Shown here: in pieces, positions 1 to 20,225 of the stretch
Numbering within the stretch: the stretch's first letter is position 1
Layout of the letters: every line of letters starts with the position of its first letter
Source of the DNA: Armadillidium nasatum
Lineage: Eukaryota > Arthropoda > Malacostraca > Isopoda > Armadillidiidae
NCBI GenBank assembly: GCA_009176605.1
Contig: SEYY01004264.1
Location: 40,001 to 67,500, forward strand
Reading direction: 5' to 3'
Length of the DNA stretch: 27,500 nucleotides
Program-made: the position numbers and the translations under genes
The notes under the pieces: generated by a model
Seen by the model: the letters and a program-made list of their open reading frames with translations, nothing else
What the model was told of the DNA's origin: nothing
Database searches by the model: none

Positions 1-464
1 ACCGCACACATTAAAAAAAATAATCCTCTTTTTCCATTTGATTAACACCACTTTAGTGTTTACTGAACCATCTTGAACTATTTTTTAACACGTATCCAGA
101 AACTATATTGAAAGAGTGGGTAAATATTTTAAAACTTCTGCCCTTGACTCCTTTATTACCACTAACAACTTGAATTAGAAAAAAAATATATATTTGAGGT
201 TAAAAAAAAAAAAAATGAAAAAATGAAAAAATAAAAATAAATAAATTTTTTCTTTTTTTTTTGTCCAAACTTTGGGCATTGCTTACGAGATAACATGAAT
301 TATATCAGGGATACAAGCACTTTTGGTTTTGTTACAATTCAAAATTTGATCTTTTACTAATGGACTGAAAATCTTAGTCAATATTTCGATTTCCACTTCA
401 AAATAATATACATACTTTTGCTCTTTTTAATTTGCGAAAGAAAATAAAACAAATTTTAGTGTTT
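1..464. other. 3' flank of EFL1, no gene seen
   Basis: AT-rich sequence downstream of the EFL1 stop codon on the minus strand. It holds A and T runs (about 180-260) but no convincing reading frame. The proximal part must include the EFL1 3' UTR. An AATAAA hexamer on the minus strand overlaps the last codons and stop (468-473), and an ATTAAA lies near 427-432. Neither can be assigned as the used poly(A) signal from sequence alone. Confidence 0.5.
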
Positions 465-9513
<9,049 letters not shown>

Positions 9514-9608
9514 TGTTAAAACTAATTTATATATTATGTACCTTTAAAAACAAAGAATATAAAAAATCTCCTTTTACAATATTCTTAAATTACCGTACTG
9601 AGATATGG

Positions 9609-9795
9609 CAATACGAAACACCTGTATAACTATTTTGCTGAATTTCTTTTTAAACAAAAATTTAATGAAAAAAAAATAGGATGAATTCATCTTATTTATG
9701 AGTCGCAATTAGTCATTTATACAATACGAAACACCTGTATAACTATTTTGCTGAATTTCTTTTTAAAGAGGATAATTCATATTTATGAGTAATTA
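9609..9795. repeat. Local duplication in the EFL1 5' flank
   Basis: The 47 bases at 9609-9655 recur identically at 9722-9768 (offset 113). After each copy similar GATRAATTCAT and ATTTATGAGT segments follow, separated by short indels. This region would contain the EFL1 promoter or 5' UTR. No core promoter element can be assigned. Confidence 0.85.
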
Positions 9796-9799
9796 TATT

Positions 9800-9805
<6 letters not shown>

Positions 9806-9883
<78 letters not shown>

Positions 9884-9889
9884 ATTATT
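9806..9889. repeat. (TA)n(TTA)n array upstream of EFL1
   Basis: About 37 TA units followed by three TTA triplets, about 300 bp upstream of the EFL1 start codon. Confidence 0.95.
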
Positions 9890-9899
9890 AGAAATAGAT

Positions 9900-9993
9900 T
9901 GTTAGCAACTTGTACGCATAGTTTTAGTCAAACTCGCAATGCATGAATATGTAGTTTCAATTGAACTAGCAACACATAGGTATGCAATTATTT
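9900..9993. repeat. Degenerate 30-33 bp tandem repeat
   Basis: Three loosely similar units share an AGCAAC or CGCAAT core followed by a TATG-like and TTTCA-like stretch. Similarity is moderate and may not be a true tandem repeat. Confidence 0.4.
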
Positions 9994-10500
9994 TCAGCAA
10001 CCTGGTCTCACACCAAAAAATCCACTACTGTGAATGCTATAATTACCAAATTTTTTCTCACAAAATCATGTTATTCATCAATTAACCATAAAAAAAAAAA
10101 AATATATATCCATTTTGTAGTTAGGCCGAGAAGGAAAAAAATTTGGGCCTGCTTCACTTACGCATTACCATATTTTGTATTTATCACCATATTTATAAAT
10201 ATGTAAAAAAAAAAAAAAAAAAAGCTCAACTAAAATTTACAATTGCCAACTTTTAGGTTCCTTGATTATGGCCTATCTTGGTGTACAAAAGATAAAGCAT
10301 AGTCTAAGAAGTATGAAAGTTACAACTTTATACACAGGCCTAATTTCAGATTTGTTGATATTCTTTTTTTTTTTTACACATTACACACATATATTCACAA
10401 TTTTTGCCATCCCTTCTTCTCATGAAACTAAATCTTATCTCATTTTAACACCCTTTTTATAGGCCTCTCTAAAGCTATAGCCTATAATCACAGTTCATAG
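9994..10500. other. Intergenic, no gene seen
   Basis: AT-rich, with several A and T runs. Contains one copy of a dispersed repeat (10117-10170) and a 20-bp word shared with 10549-10568. Short open frames here show no family features. Confidence 0.5.
10117..10170 (+). repeat. Dispersed repeat, copy 1
   Basis: About 54 bp, clearly similar to 21009-21062. Shared words include GGAAAAAAA, ATTTGGGCC, TCACTTA and ATTACCA, in the same order and orientation. Confidence 0.75.
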
Positions 10501-11551
10501 TATAGTAGAAGTTGAAGAATGAAAAAGACTTTCTTTAGCCGCATACCTTATCTTGGTGTACAAAAGATCAACAATTTTTAAAAGCAAATACCAAGATATC
10601 TGTAGGTTGTACAATATTCAGTGAGAATGAGTATAATTACAATTACAAACATCACTATTCTTAATTAAAACCATAGTACTGTGTTAACGACATAACATGT
10701 AATGAAATTATGAAATATGAAAGCATAGACTTTGTATGAAATTAAGGTCAATGTATGTAATAGTGTAGTGAAGAAAAAAACATATTTGTGTGGTAATAAG
10801 CGCAAATTCATCACCACTAAGGAACTACTTGTTGTCCTTGGAGTGAGAGAAGTTACTCATGCCTAGACACTAGAACAAAATAAATTGGCACTACCTAATG
10901 AATTTTCCACTAGTGACGAATTAGAAAAAATCCGTCACATAAATCAAGTTCATGCATCTTAAACTTGAACTAGAGAGGGACTGACTGTGTAGCGACAGGA
11001 GTTCCTGAGTGCTATATAATCAATCATAGATTTCTTTAGGAAACTAGTAAATATGTACTTAATGAAATAATATATATAATGAGTATCACAATAATATTAA
11101 TATATAGTGAGAATTTATAGATAATAATACTATCTGAGTATATTACCGTATTATCACTATATTTGTTCCAACAACTTTCCTTTAAAATAATTTTATCGTG
11201 TACATTCATGCTTGTATACACATTGTTACTAATTGCTGCACAAACAAGAATATATATGTTATGATAGATCTACTAATTACCACGTGGCATTCCTTTAATC
11301 TTCCTAATCTTAGCTTATAAAATAGTAATCGTGTGTTAATACACATGCACACCACCTCACGAAACACCACATAAACAGATGTTTTTTCCGAGAGATAATA
11401 TGTTGTCCTAACATCGTAGTGTAAAGCTGATTTATACCGAAAAATGATCAACAATATGAGCTATGAGGCAGTTTTTCTCATATATCATAATATTGTCATA
11501 TATTTAAAGTAAACTGATAAATGATATCATAGAATATCATAGTTTAAACAG

Positions 11552-11795
11552 ATGGCAAACCGTCCTTGTTATACAGAAAATGAATTTATAGGAATGTTCC
11601 CAGACAAAGCGAATCATAAAAATACATTTGAGCCATAATAGATGCAACTTAGAGCTGACTGAACATGAGAGAAAACTAACATAACCGATTCTTAACGTTT
11701 CACGTAGGCCTCGAAAATGGGAGATAATTATAACTTCTCACAGAACTAAGGACCAGTGTAATATAAATAAATTAAATACGATTACATTATGGCAC
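11552..11795 (+). pseudogene. Noisy copy of EFL1 exon 1
   Basis: Begins ATGGCAAA as in the real exon. Anchors in order include ATAAT (near GCA), AAAAC, CCGATTCTT, TAGGCCTC, GATAAT and ATACGAT, with many inserted bases between them (about 244 bp against 167). Confidence 0.7.
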
Positions 11796-12134
11796 ACCAC
11801 ACATAACAGATATTATTAATGAGATTGTACAGTCTCATGAAATACCAGTGAGTATAATTTATTATATTATCTTTTTGCTTTATATAAATCAATAATTATA
11901 TAATATTACTCTATATATTACTTTACTTAAGTATTGTTTATATATATTAATAATACTGTATAAATAATATTATTCATATTGAATATTTCATTTTATTCAT
12001 TAATGAAAATAAATAAATAATACTACATTCACATATCTTATTTTAATATGAGTATATGAATTGATAATATTATGTTTGAGAAGTATATCACTATAACAAG
12101 CACTATTTTTTTTTTTATAATATTGAATATTAAC

Positions 12135-12401
12135 CCGTAAAAGATGGAAGTGGAAACGGGGAATAACAATGAAGATTCTTGTGTTAACATTTAACGTATA
12201 AAACATCAATTGTATTCAAGACAACCAAGATGTTTATCATAACATTCAATTGACTCTCCAGGCTGTACTGATTTATAATAATTTCCACGGAAGGATCCTA
12301 CCAAACAGCGCTAAGTCAGACTGTATGGAAATCTAATCATAGATGGTGTAGTAAGTACTTTGTAAGTATGTGAGCGAGTATGCTGTTAGTTCCAAACAAG
12401 A
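12135..12401 (+). pseudogene. Noisy copy of EFL1 exon 2
   Basis: The first 72 bp match the real exon almost exactly apart from one-base insertions. Later anchors are AATTGACTCTCCAGGC (switch II codons), AACAGC, GTCAGACT, ATGGAA and CAAACAAG. Length is about 267 bp against 208. Confidence 0.9.
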
Positions 12402-12987
12402 GAGATAAGAGAGACAGATAGAATAAATATTTTAGTATATATAATTTAGATCCTTGAGACACCAGGTTCAATATATGTAGATACTTAAACAACACTTAAC
12501 ATACAATAGAGCGTAACTATCATCTTATTCATATATTAATATTTATTAATTTTATAGTAAATATTTTAATTATCTGTAAGACATTTATTAAATAATATAA
12601 TATTTAATAAATAGACACTAATAATAGTATTTAACAAGTACTGAGGTGTAGATTGAAGCTTAAAAGAAGGTAAAACCTAGCTATAATATGATTTATTTTA
12701 ATACTACTTATACAAGTGGAGGATTATAAGGTGTAATATATATAATAATGATAGTGAGGGGCAGAGTGAAAATGATAATAGAGATTTGTTAATGTAATTA
12801 TACACTGAATAACATATTATTCAAAATTTACAAATATAGGTGTGCACAATGGCCACAATTCAATCCTTACACTACTTTTTTCAATAGATAATGAGTTGTC
12901 TTAATTCATAGTGTATTATTATATAATCTTATGAATATAATATTTATGTTATATTATATTTAATAATAATACTCTAAGAGTATTATA

Positions 12988-13187
12988 GTTATATCCTGTC
13001 GCTATTATACTGACAGTCATGGAATGATATTAGTATAATTATATCGTCTCAGTTTATATAACTTAGGTTCTAAATATATAAATAGATAGGAACTCATTCT
13101 GGAAATGAAATACCACACTAACTCACTTAATGATGTACTAAATATATAAATCACATACATCAAGAAGATTTTATATATGGGAACATA
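12988..13187 (+). pseudogene. Noisy copy of EFL1 exon 3
   Basis: Contains a 19-base exact match to exon 3 (13092-13110 against the reverse complement of 8560-8578), preceded by GGTTCT..AATA..AAATAGATAG. Flanking parts align with frequent insertions. Confidence 0.85.
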
Positions 13188-13993
13188 GTTAGTAGTTAGT
13201 ATTTATATTATTATTCACCTTATTACTCTAAATTTATTAATTATATTTAATTAATTTGATGTTTAGTTTAACACTATATATATTATGACGTGATAATTTT
13301 ATATCTTTAAATATAAATAACTGCGCGTAACTTTGTACACTAAGGATGCGGTCTTATAGAACTCAACACTCGAAAAACATCCTTAATATAATTTCCAACC
13401 TGCATTGTGGTGTAAAAGAGTCTTAAATACAACTCGGAATCTGATTAAAGAGTACCAAATTAAATCTTTAAAGCATTGAAAGTAATTTATTAGTTTTAAA
13501 AAAAAATATATCAATAAAAAATAATGAGCATGAATCCTAAAGTATACGTGATTTAATGCGAAACAACAAATTTTTCGAAATCATATATATACAATCACAT
13601 ATCATGTGAATAGTTGTTGTTTGGCTAATATAGTTCACACATAGATATATAGTGAAGTGTGTTACCCACGTACTTTAAATACTACCCTTTTTAGTATGAA
13701 TGAGCTTATAGGCTGGACAATAGATGTTAAATATTAGTCGTGATCTATTTATACGTACCGGTGGCGTACTAGAGAGTCTAAGTGGAGAGACTAGTACAGT
13801 AAATGGATCTGAGAAGCGAGATGATAGTATGAGTAGATGTTCGCATAATTGGTATATCAACACGAACTGCTTATTGCAATACAATGGGAGGTATAACACT
13901 CGATCGTAATACATAAAGTACTTGCGTAATAGTAAGCAGTGTATAACTCACTCATTTGTAATACGCTCGATAAGTAAGATGCAGGTGAAGAAA

Positions 13994-14540
13994 GTTGCCC
14001 TTCAAATGGGAGACGAGCAAACACAATTTGACCTCGAAGTGATCATGGGAACGCACGGGAGCGTCGCAGAAAGAAAAATTGAGAAAAAGAGAGAGAGAAA
14101 AATAGTGTAAGGAGAAGGACAGACAGAAATGTGAATAAGAAAAAGACCAATACAGCTCTTGAGAGAGCGCCAACCTTTCCTACTAAGGAGATCTTCTGTA
14201 TATGTAAATGTGAGTTAAGAAATCTTGAGACACACAGATTAATGACGAGAACTCTAACGTAATATAGAAACGAGATGAATGGTTGAGTTTGAGCGACTGG
14301 ATTCCTTCGAAAGCCATAATTAGTTTGTTTTGTGATATGTCATGTGCTCGCATGATAGAGATGATGACAAAACTGGAGTTTTAGAAGGTCATTTGCGGCG
14401 AGAGCGAGATCACTTATATTTTCTGTACTGGCCACTATAGGTGTGAGAGATAAATACGTGTTAAAAGAAGGCAGAGGTTTATGCTGTCTCCAATGTTCTA
14501 CCCTGCACTTTGGTTCGGACGTCTATCACTGTCTGTTGGG
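13994..14540 (+). pseudogene. Probable noisy copy of EFL1 exon 4
   Basis: Anchors: ATGGGAGA, then GATCATGGGAACGCAC (exon 4 has GATGTCATGGGACGCAC), then the purine-rich run encoding the Lys/Glu insert (14070-14110). The 3' part is only loosely alignable. The 62-codon open frame at 13922-14110 is a by-product of this copy. Confidence 0.6.
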
Positions 14541-14989
14541 GTGGGTGCGTTTGTTTCGCTCCACAAATCATTAGGAATGGAAAGTTTAATATGTAAAAGA
14601 AGTAAGTCAATTATACAAGTCTATAGGAAGTAGGATAAGGAGATGAAGTATAGTAAATATGAAAGATAGGATCCATTATATTATATATATAATAGAAATA
14701 GCAAATAAAAAAGTGTTGAGGGATTGGATAAGACAGAGAACGCCTACTGAGGATAACACTACACATATTATATTATTAAAATTTAAGGAGAAGAATGGAG
14801 TAGTACCTAATCTTATCATACTAGTACTTTGACTATAAAATATATAGAAACTGCAATGTATCCTGTGTTAAAAGAAAATGGGTATTAAATAAGATTTTAT
14901 AGACAAAAGAAGAAAAGGTATTGTAATACTGAGTTATATGTAGGGAACGTTTATGTAATGCAAAATAAGAAATTGTAAATAGAGCGTGA

Positions 14990-15230
14990 CCACAGAGACA
15001 AGCACTTATAAAGAGGAAGCGAGCCTTGGTCGCGAGAATCATGTCTATCGTTGAGCACGATCATGCAAGAATGGAAGGACAGCGAAGTGAATAAGCGAAA
15101 AAAAGGTGGGAGCGGAAGAGGGCAAGAGACCAGTAAGGAGAAAGGGGGAGCAGAGATGATCTCATCCAGCTCATGAGCGTTTTTTTCTTACAAGAACCGA
15201 GAGAGAAATCCCCAGAGTGACTGAGATTCG
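14990..15230 (+). pseudogene. Possible noisy copy of EFL1 exon 5
   Basis: Purine-rich sequence whose order of G-rich and A-rich runs resembles exon 5 (AAAGAG, then GGTGGGAGC, then AAGGGGGAGCA before a T-rich tract). Similarity is weak and relies on the expected position. Confidence 0.4.
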
Positions 15231-17694
15231 ATAGAAGTAGTAAGAGAGAATGAGGTTAATATGAAATGATAATGATATGATATCACGAATTCGTATTGGG
15301 AGATAATTACTATTAAAGATGTGTATTTCTGGTGTTTATATAACTTTATATAGCAGAGTTAGCAACGTTGCGGTTCAATTACAAGTATTGGTATGGGATG
15401 TTAGTAGAGAGAGGAGTTCAACTGCATGGCAATCTTCGACAATGAGAGAGCATGTTTCAGTTGAGCTCGATCCATTTTAACAAATTCTCGAAAGATAGAT
15501 GAATGTGGTAGATGGATGGAAGTATAGATGATAAGGAGGATGACATACAGATACGAATATTATATTGTTGTGACTCTCAAGGATTGGTGGTTTTTAAAGG
15601 TTTTCCAAAATAAGCCAACAGGGAGAGGAAGAATATAGATATACATAGAAACGTGATCAATGTAACGTAACGCAACTATAGTGATCCATTTAGCCAAGAA
15701 AATGATACATCAAACCCAAATGAATAGCAAATCAACTAGAGTCTGCATAGAAAGTTAATGCTTATCCAAGTGCAGATGCAAGATTCTATGATGTTTGCAT
15801 AACTACAATCAATTCATGAGCTTTCGCGTCTAATATAAGGTTAATAAGTATAAATTGTTGAATTCGGTAATGAGCAATTGTATGTCTCTAGTGCTCATCT
15901 CAGTAAGTAAATCTTTATAAAAGAGAGTGATAAAATAATAACCATTAAGAAACGACTATTAATAATACTATAACGTATACCCGCATAGATCTAGTACAAT
16001 AGTACGGTGAAAACGCAAGTGAAAGATAACGACAACCTACGTATATTAGACTCAGAACGATATAAAGTAAGCTAGAGATATGTACAAATAGTGATTTATT
16101 CGGGTGTCGTATGGTGTATGATAAATTGTAACCGAGAACCTTCACTAAGTACATTATTATATATATATATATAATATATATGTAAATATAAAATAATAAT
16201 TATTAACCATAAACGTATGAAAAGAATTAAATTGGTCGACTATTGAGATTACCTTCACCACATTGAAAATAAAAATTAATTCATACATTATAATTCTACA
16301 CATATTATAAATATAATTCATTATTATTATATTTTATATTAATATATATTATTTTATATATATAGTAAAATAAATATTATAATTAATAATTCAATTTATA
16401 TATAATAAGAATATAGATAGAATTAATAAAATTAATATCATTATAGATAATAGATTAGATTTAATTTATAAATATAAAGACAATAATTATATATCCAAAT
16501 AATTAACTAATAATACATACTTGAATATATCTATTATATATAATATAATAAATGTCCATAATAAAATAAATATTGTAAACTCATATGCTATAAATAAATG
16601 TCTTAATTGTATAATAATGGGGTAGATATAAGTTATATATAACTATGTCAACACTAGAGCTTATGATATATAAAAAGAGATATATAATGAAAACCTGATA
16701 ATAAATTACACTATACTAATTAGAATATTATATATATATATAGGATAATAACGACAATGAGAAAATAATAATAATTCGGAGCAAACATATCAATTAATGA
16801 GTATATATAAACTTAATAATCACCATTAATTAATCAACTATTCAATCAACTAAATACATGATATGATACATCGAATAAGAGCATTATATACTAACTAATT
16901 ATAAAGTCAACATTTGACCTTATATTAATAACATCACATATGTACTTAATTAGGATAATGACACCATATTAGAAATAAAAATATTTATTGATGATAATAA
17001 TAATGAGGAGAAAATATAAATAATAAGTGAAAATACGATGTAATGTGTTTATTTAATCTAGAATGTCTAAATGGAATACATGGAATATTATAATTAACTA
17101 ATAATATTAATTAAAGATGTACGTATTGACATTATAATCTATAGATGACCTAAATATATAATATATAATATAATAAGAGAGTAGCTAAGAAGCTACTAAT
17201 ATGATAGTACCTCACTATTTATTGAGGGAAAGTGGACTGTATGAGGCGGAACACAGGAACATAACTAAGTCGAGAAAACAGGTTAATCTACTTCCTTCTG
17301 TTAAGACACTATTTGAAATATAACCTATAGGTGATCCTCTCTTATAATTTATATTATGATACGTATCAATAAGTATACATTACGGTAATATGTATGTTTT
17401 CACTTCTATTTAATGACTGTGGTTTGAGCGATAATATATGTGGTTATTTAAAACTGCGCGCTAGTTTATCACTATATGACCAAGTAGCTTAGAATATGAA
17501 AGGAAGTTATGAGAGGTTATAGATAAAGTGTAACTTATAATTTAGAGCATTGAGCATAATATGAGTAACGCTCATGGTTAAGATAGTGTTATATAGACAA
17601 TAGATGAAAACCTATGGATCATTATAGAGAGATATATTTAACTATCCTAGAGTCGCCTTTAATATAATAGGTAGGAAGTGTTAAATAAAGACAA

Positions 17695-17970
17695 ATGTCC
17701 TATGAGAAGATAGCACAATTTATTAGGTTAAGTAATTTTTATTGTAGTGAAGAATCAGATTTGATATCATGTAACTCCAGTGACATTGTAGAAGGCATAA
17801 TAGATGAAATCGCGAGAATGCTGAAAATAGATATGTGCACACATGTCATTACTACAAACGACTTGAGAGTTGAATTCAACTTCTGTACACTACATACCGT
17901 TATATTCAGAATCTATGATATTATTCCACTTAGAGACGAATCATTCAGAAACACGTATTCTTTGCTCTGA
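17695..17970 (+). CDS. Unrecognised 91-codon open frame
   Basis: Begins MSYEKIAQFIRL and ends NTYSLL with a TGA stop. No motif or family is recognised, and no membrane segment or signal peptide is evident. Its base pattern looks cleaner than the noisy region before it, and the Gypsy-type pol follows 130 bp downstream on the same strand. It could be an upstream (gag-like) remnant of that element, or chance. Not supported as a cellular gene. Confidence 0.25.
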   Translation: MSYEKIAQFIRLSNFYCSEESDLISCNSSDIVEGIIDEIARMLKIDMCTHVITTNDLRVEFNFCTLHTVIFRIYDIIPLRDESFRNTYSLL

Positions 17971-18101
17971 ATGAGGAATATGACGCAACTAGTTATCCTA
18001 GGTTGAATTCTCAGTTGTGCTAAACAGTGCGTAATTAATACCTTTACAAATATCACATTTACTTGTGTATATTATATCAAGCACTTATTTATTTAAAATA
18101 A

Positions 18102-19725
18102 ACTCGAAGAACAAGAGAATGGGAGATTTGGCAACAATGGGAATGCGATCAAAGAGATGAATGAAAAAGTGACGTCACGACAGAGAAAGACTTGCGAGCA
18201 GCCGTAGTAGGCCCTCTACCTGAAAGGGTACAGCAAGAGCTTAAAAGTAACTTCCCATAGAAAATTAGGGTAAAGGGGGTACCCATCAATATTAAGGCGC
18301 GGCGGATCCCTGCTAGTCTATACAATAAAACAAAAGCGGAACTGCAGAAATTGCTTGAAGCAGGAGTAATAAGTAGAAGCAACAGCGAGTGGGGTTTCCC
18401 CATAAACGTCTTAAAAAAGGATGAGACAGAGGTGAGGATAGTTGCAGACCTGAGGCAACTAAATGCAATTTCAGTTAGAGATTGCTACGCACTCCCAAAC
18501 CTTGGAGATGTAGCCAATATAATTGCAAAATGCAAAATTTTTACCAAGCTAGACTTAACAAAAGCCTTTTATAATCTTCCATTGGATGAAGGAGAGTAAG
18601 AAGTACTTCACAATAAATACTCCTTTTGGTAGTTTTAGCTACAACACAATTGTCGAAGGGCATTGCAATTCAGCGGGTGCATTTCTCAGATTTATGCACA
18701 TATTGCTGGCTGACCTTCCACATGTGTTTGTTTATATAGATGACATATTAATTGCCACCGAAGGAGAAGAAGAGCATAAACAAATATTAGAGAAAGTGTT
18801 GAAACGATTTTCTTACTGCAAAATTTATTTAAATGGAACAAAGAGCATGAAACGGTAACCTTCCTTGGGTATGACATCTCCAGCGGTGCCATGAAACCAA
18901 ATAAAGAGAGAGTCGAGGTTATTAAGAGAATTTCGAAACCTAAGACAATTAAGCAACTCAGATCATTTCTAGGGGCGCTTAACTTTTTCCGTTCTTGCAT
19001 ACCTAATTTAGCTCATATTCTAGAACCTCTCAAGCGTGAGTTGAAAGGGAAACCCTTCAGTTCAAGAAAAATAAAGTGGAATCGTGATTCAGAGTTAGCA
19101 TTTGAAGGAGCAAAGTCAGCGTTGCAAGATGCAGTTGAGCTAGGGTACCCTGAAGGAGATACTCCTCTAATTATATACACAGATGCCAGCGATGTAGCTA
19201 CTGCAGGTGCCATCTTTCTAGATAATGAAGAGAGAAAACCTTTAGGATTTTATAGTGCTGTTTTAAAGCCTTGTGAGAGGTCTTATACGGTGTTTAGCAA
19301 AGAGCTCCTTGCAATAAAAAAGACAATGAATAAATTCTCGCACCTCATGATAGGAAGAAAGGTGAAGATACTGACGGATAGCTTGTCGGTGAAGCAGGCC
19401 TTCAGAAAAAAATAGACTCCCCGGCGTTGAACACGCGTGAAAAGTGATATTTAGCATTTATCTCCGAGTTTGACGTAGAAATAGAGCATATAAAAGGATC
19501 TGAAAACGTGTTAGCCGATTACTTATCCAGGTATTTGGAAAACCCGGTAAATGCTAAGGAAGCAGAAGGTGCAGATAGAATATACGCAATAAAGAATGCT
19601 AAGGAAGCAGAAGGTGCAGATAGAATATACGCAATAAAGAATGAGGGCCCCGAAGAAATTCCTACGCCTACAAATATTTGTTTACTTTCTTTACCGATAT
19701 CGATTCATATACATGTATCGCCGTA
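18102..19725 (+). mobile_element. Ty3/Gypsy-type pol remnant (RT and RNase H), frameshifted
   Basis: Four reading-frame segments join into one LTR-retrotransposon pol: 18102-18599, 18586-about 18850, about 18846-19415 and about 19410-19725. Seen motifs: a LLEAGVI..S entry before the RT, KLDLTKAFYN (RT motif A), catalytic YIDD (18733-18744), FLGYDIS and LRSFLGALNFFR (RT thumb), and RNase H TDAS (Asp codon 19182-19184), SKELLA and LTDSLS. In-frame stops lie at 18162 (TGA), 18258 (TAG) and 19445 (TGA where Trp is expected). Protease is not seen and no integrase follows, so the copy is dead. No flanking LTRs could be identified. The window before it is unreliable, so the 5' boundary is unknown. 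Confidence 0.9.
19550..19639 (+). repeat. Perfect 45-bp in-frame tandem duplication in pol
   Basis: Units 19550-19594 and 19595-19639 are identical and encode the same 15 residues (NAKEAEGADRIYAIK) twice, just after the RNase H/connection region. The duplication keeps the frame. Confidence 0.95.
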
Positions 19726-19739
19726 ACGTGTACCTAGAT

Positions 19740-20225
19740 ATTTTGAGATTGTTAAGAAAATGCATTATACATTAAGTTTAACCTTCATTCTTTAAGGTTC
19801 TCATAATTGTTAATTGCATTTACGTTTACTAAATGTTGACTACAATATAGAAATCATAACCAAGATAACCAATTAATCAATGGGATCAACAATCAATCCA
19901 TCAATTTCCCATCAATGGTAAATTATTTTTTCGCATTAGCGGATTGAACTTAGTGCAAGAAATATTATATACACGGAACGTGACATTATTTTTTTCGAAG
20001 GTTTTACAATTTACAATTTTACAGTTTTACAGTTCTTAATATTTTGGCGCATGCATGATTTTAAGAGAAAATGCAAATGAAACTTTAAAAATATGAACAT
20101 AATATGGGAAAATTTAATTATAAACTAAATTACAGGTTTTTTCAAATTGGCCTATATCTAGCAACGTACGTCCTCGTACCGGGAGTGATAAACTGTAAGT
20201 TACAGATCTTTCGGCAAATTAGTGA
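19740..20225. other. Spacer, no gene seen
   Basis: AT-rich sequence between the Gypsy remnant and the LINE fragment. A short imperfect repeat of TTTACAATTTTACAGTTTTACAG type lies near 20005-20035. No integrase, LTR or coding segment is apparent. Confidence 0.5.

Larger units (their letters stand above)
10500..17690 (+). pseudogene. Inverted, error-rich copy of the EFL1 5' half (likely assembly artefact)
   Basis: Segments of the minus-strand EFL1 gene reappear here on the plus strand in gene order: exon 1 near 11552, exon 2 at 12135, exon 3 near 12988, and more weakly exon 4 near 13994 and exon 5 near 14990. The best stretch, 12135-12206, matches the reverse complement of 9053-9119 with six single-base insertions, each repeating a neighbouring base, one deletion and no substitution. 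Introns and exons are equally corrupted, and the copy is about 1.5 times longer than its source. The region lacks the long (TA)n arrays and most homopolymer runs of its surroundings. This pattern fits an uncorrected palindromic long read better than a decayed gene. The fold point is near 10.5 kb and is not resolved. Beyond about 15.3 kb I cannot follow the match. Open frames inside it should not be annotated as genes. Confidence 0.8.

Noticed and set aside
10770..10955. Coding-like stretch with a Cys/Lys-rich start and two in-frame stops
   Set aside because: It first looked like a gene fragment, but it aligns plausibly with the reverse complement of the EFL1 upstream region inside the noisy copy.
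13922..14110. 62-codon frame with a basic C-terminus
   Set aside because: It lies in the inverted noisy copy of EFL1 exon 4. Its Lys/Arg/Glu run comes from the exon's Lys/Glu-coding sequence.
14040..15650. Strong purine bias on the plus strand
   Set aside because: Explained at least in part by noisy copies of EFL1 exons 4 and 5, whose coding strand is rich in Lys and Glu codons.
15900..17500. Possible mitochondrial insertion because of high AT content
   Set aside because: No mitochondrial protein or tRNA could be recognised. The composition fits corrupted TA-rich intron sequence.
18149..18403. Minus-strand frames opposite the Gypsy pol and the LINE
   Set aside because: They are antisense shadows of frames with clear reverse-transcriptase and RNase H motifs on the plus strand.
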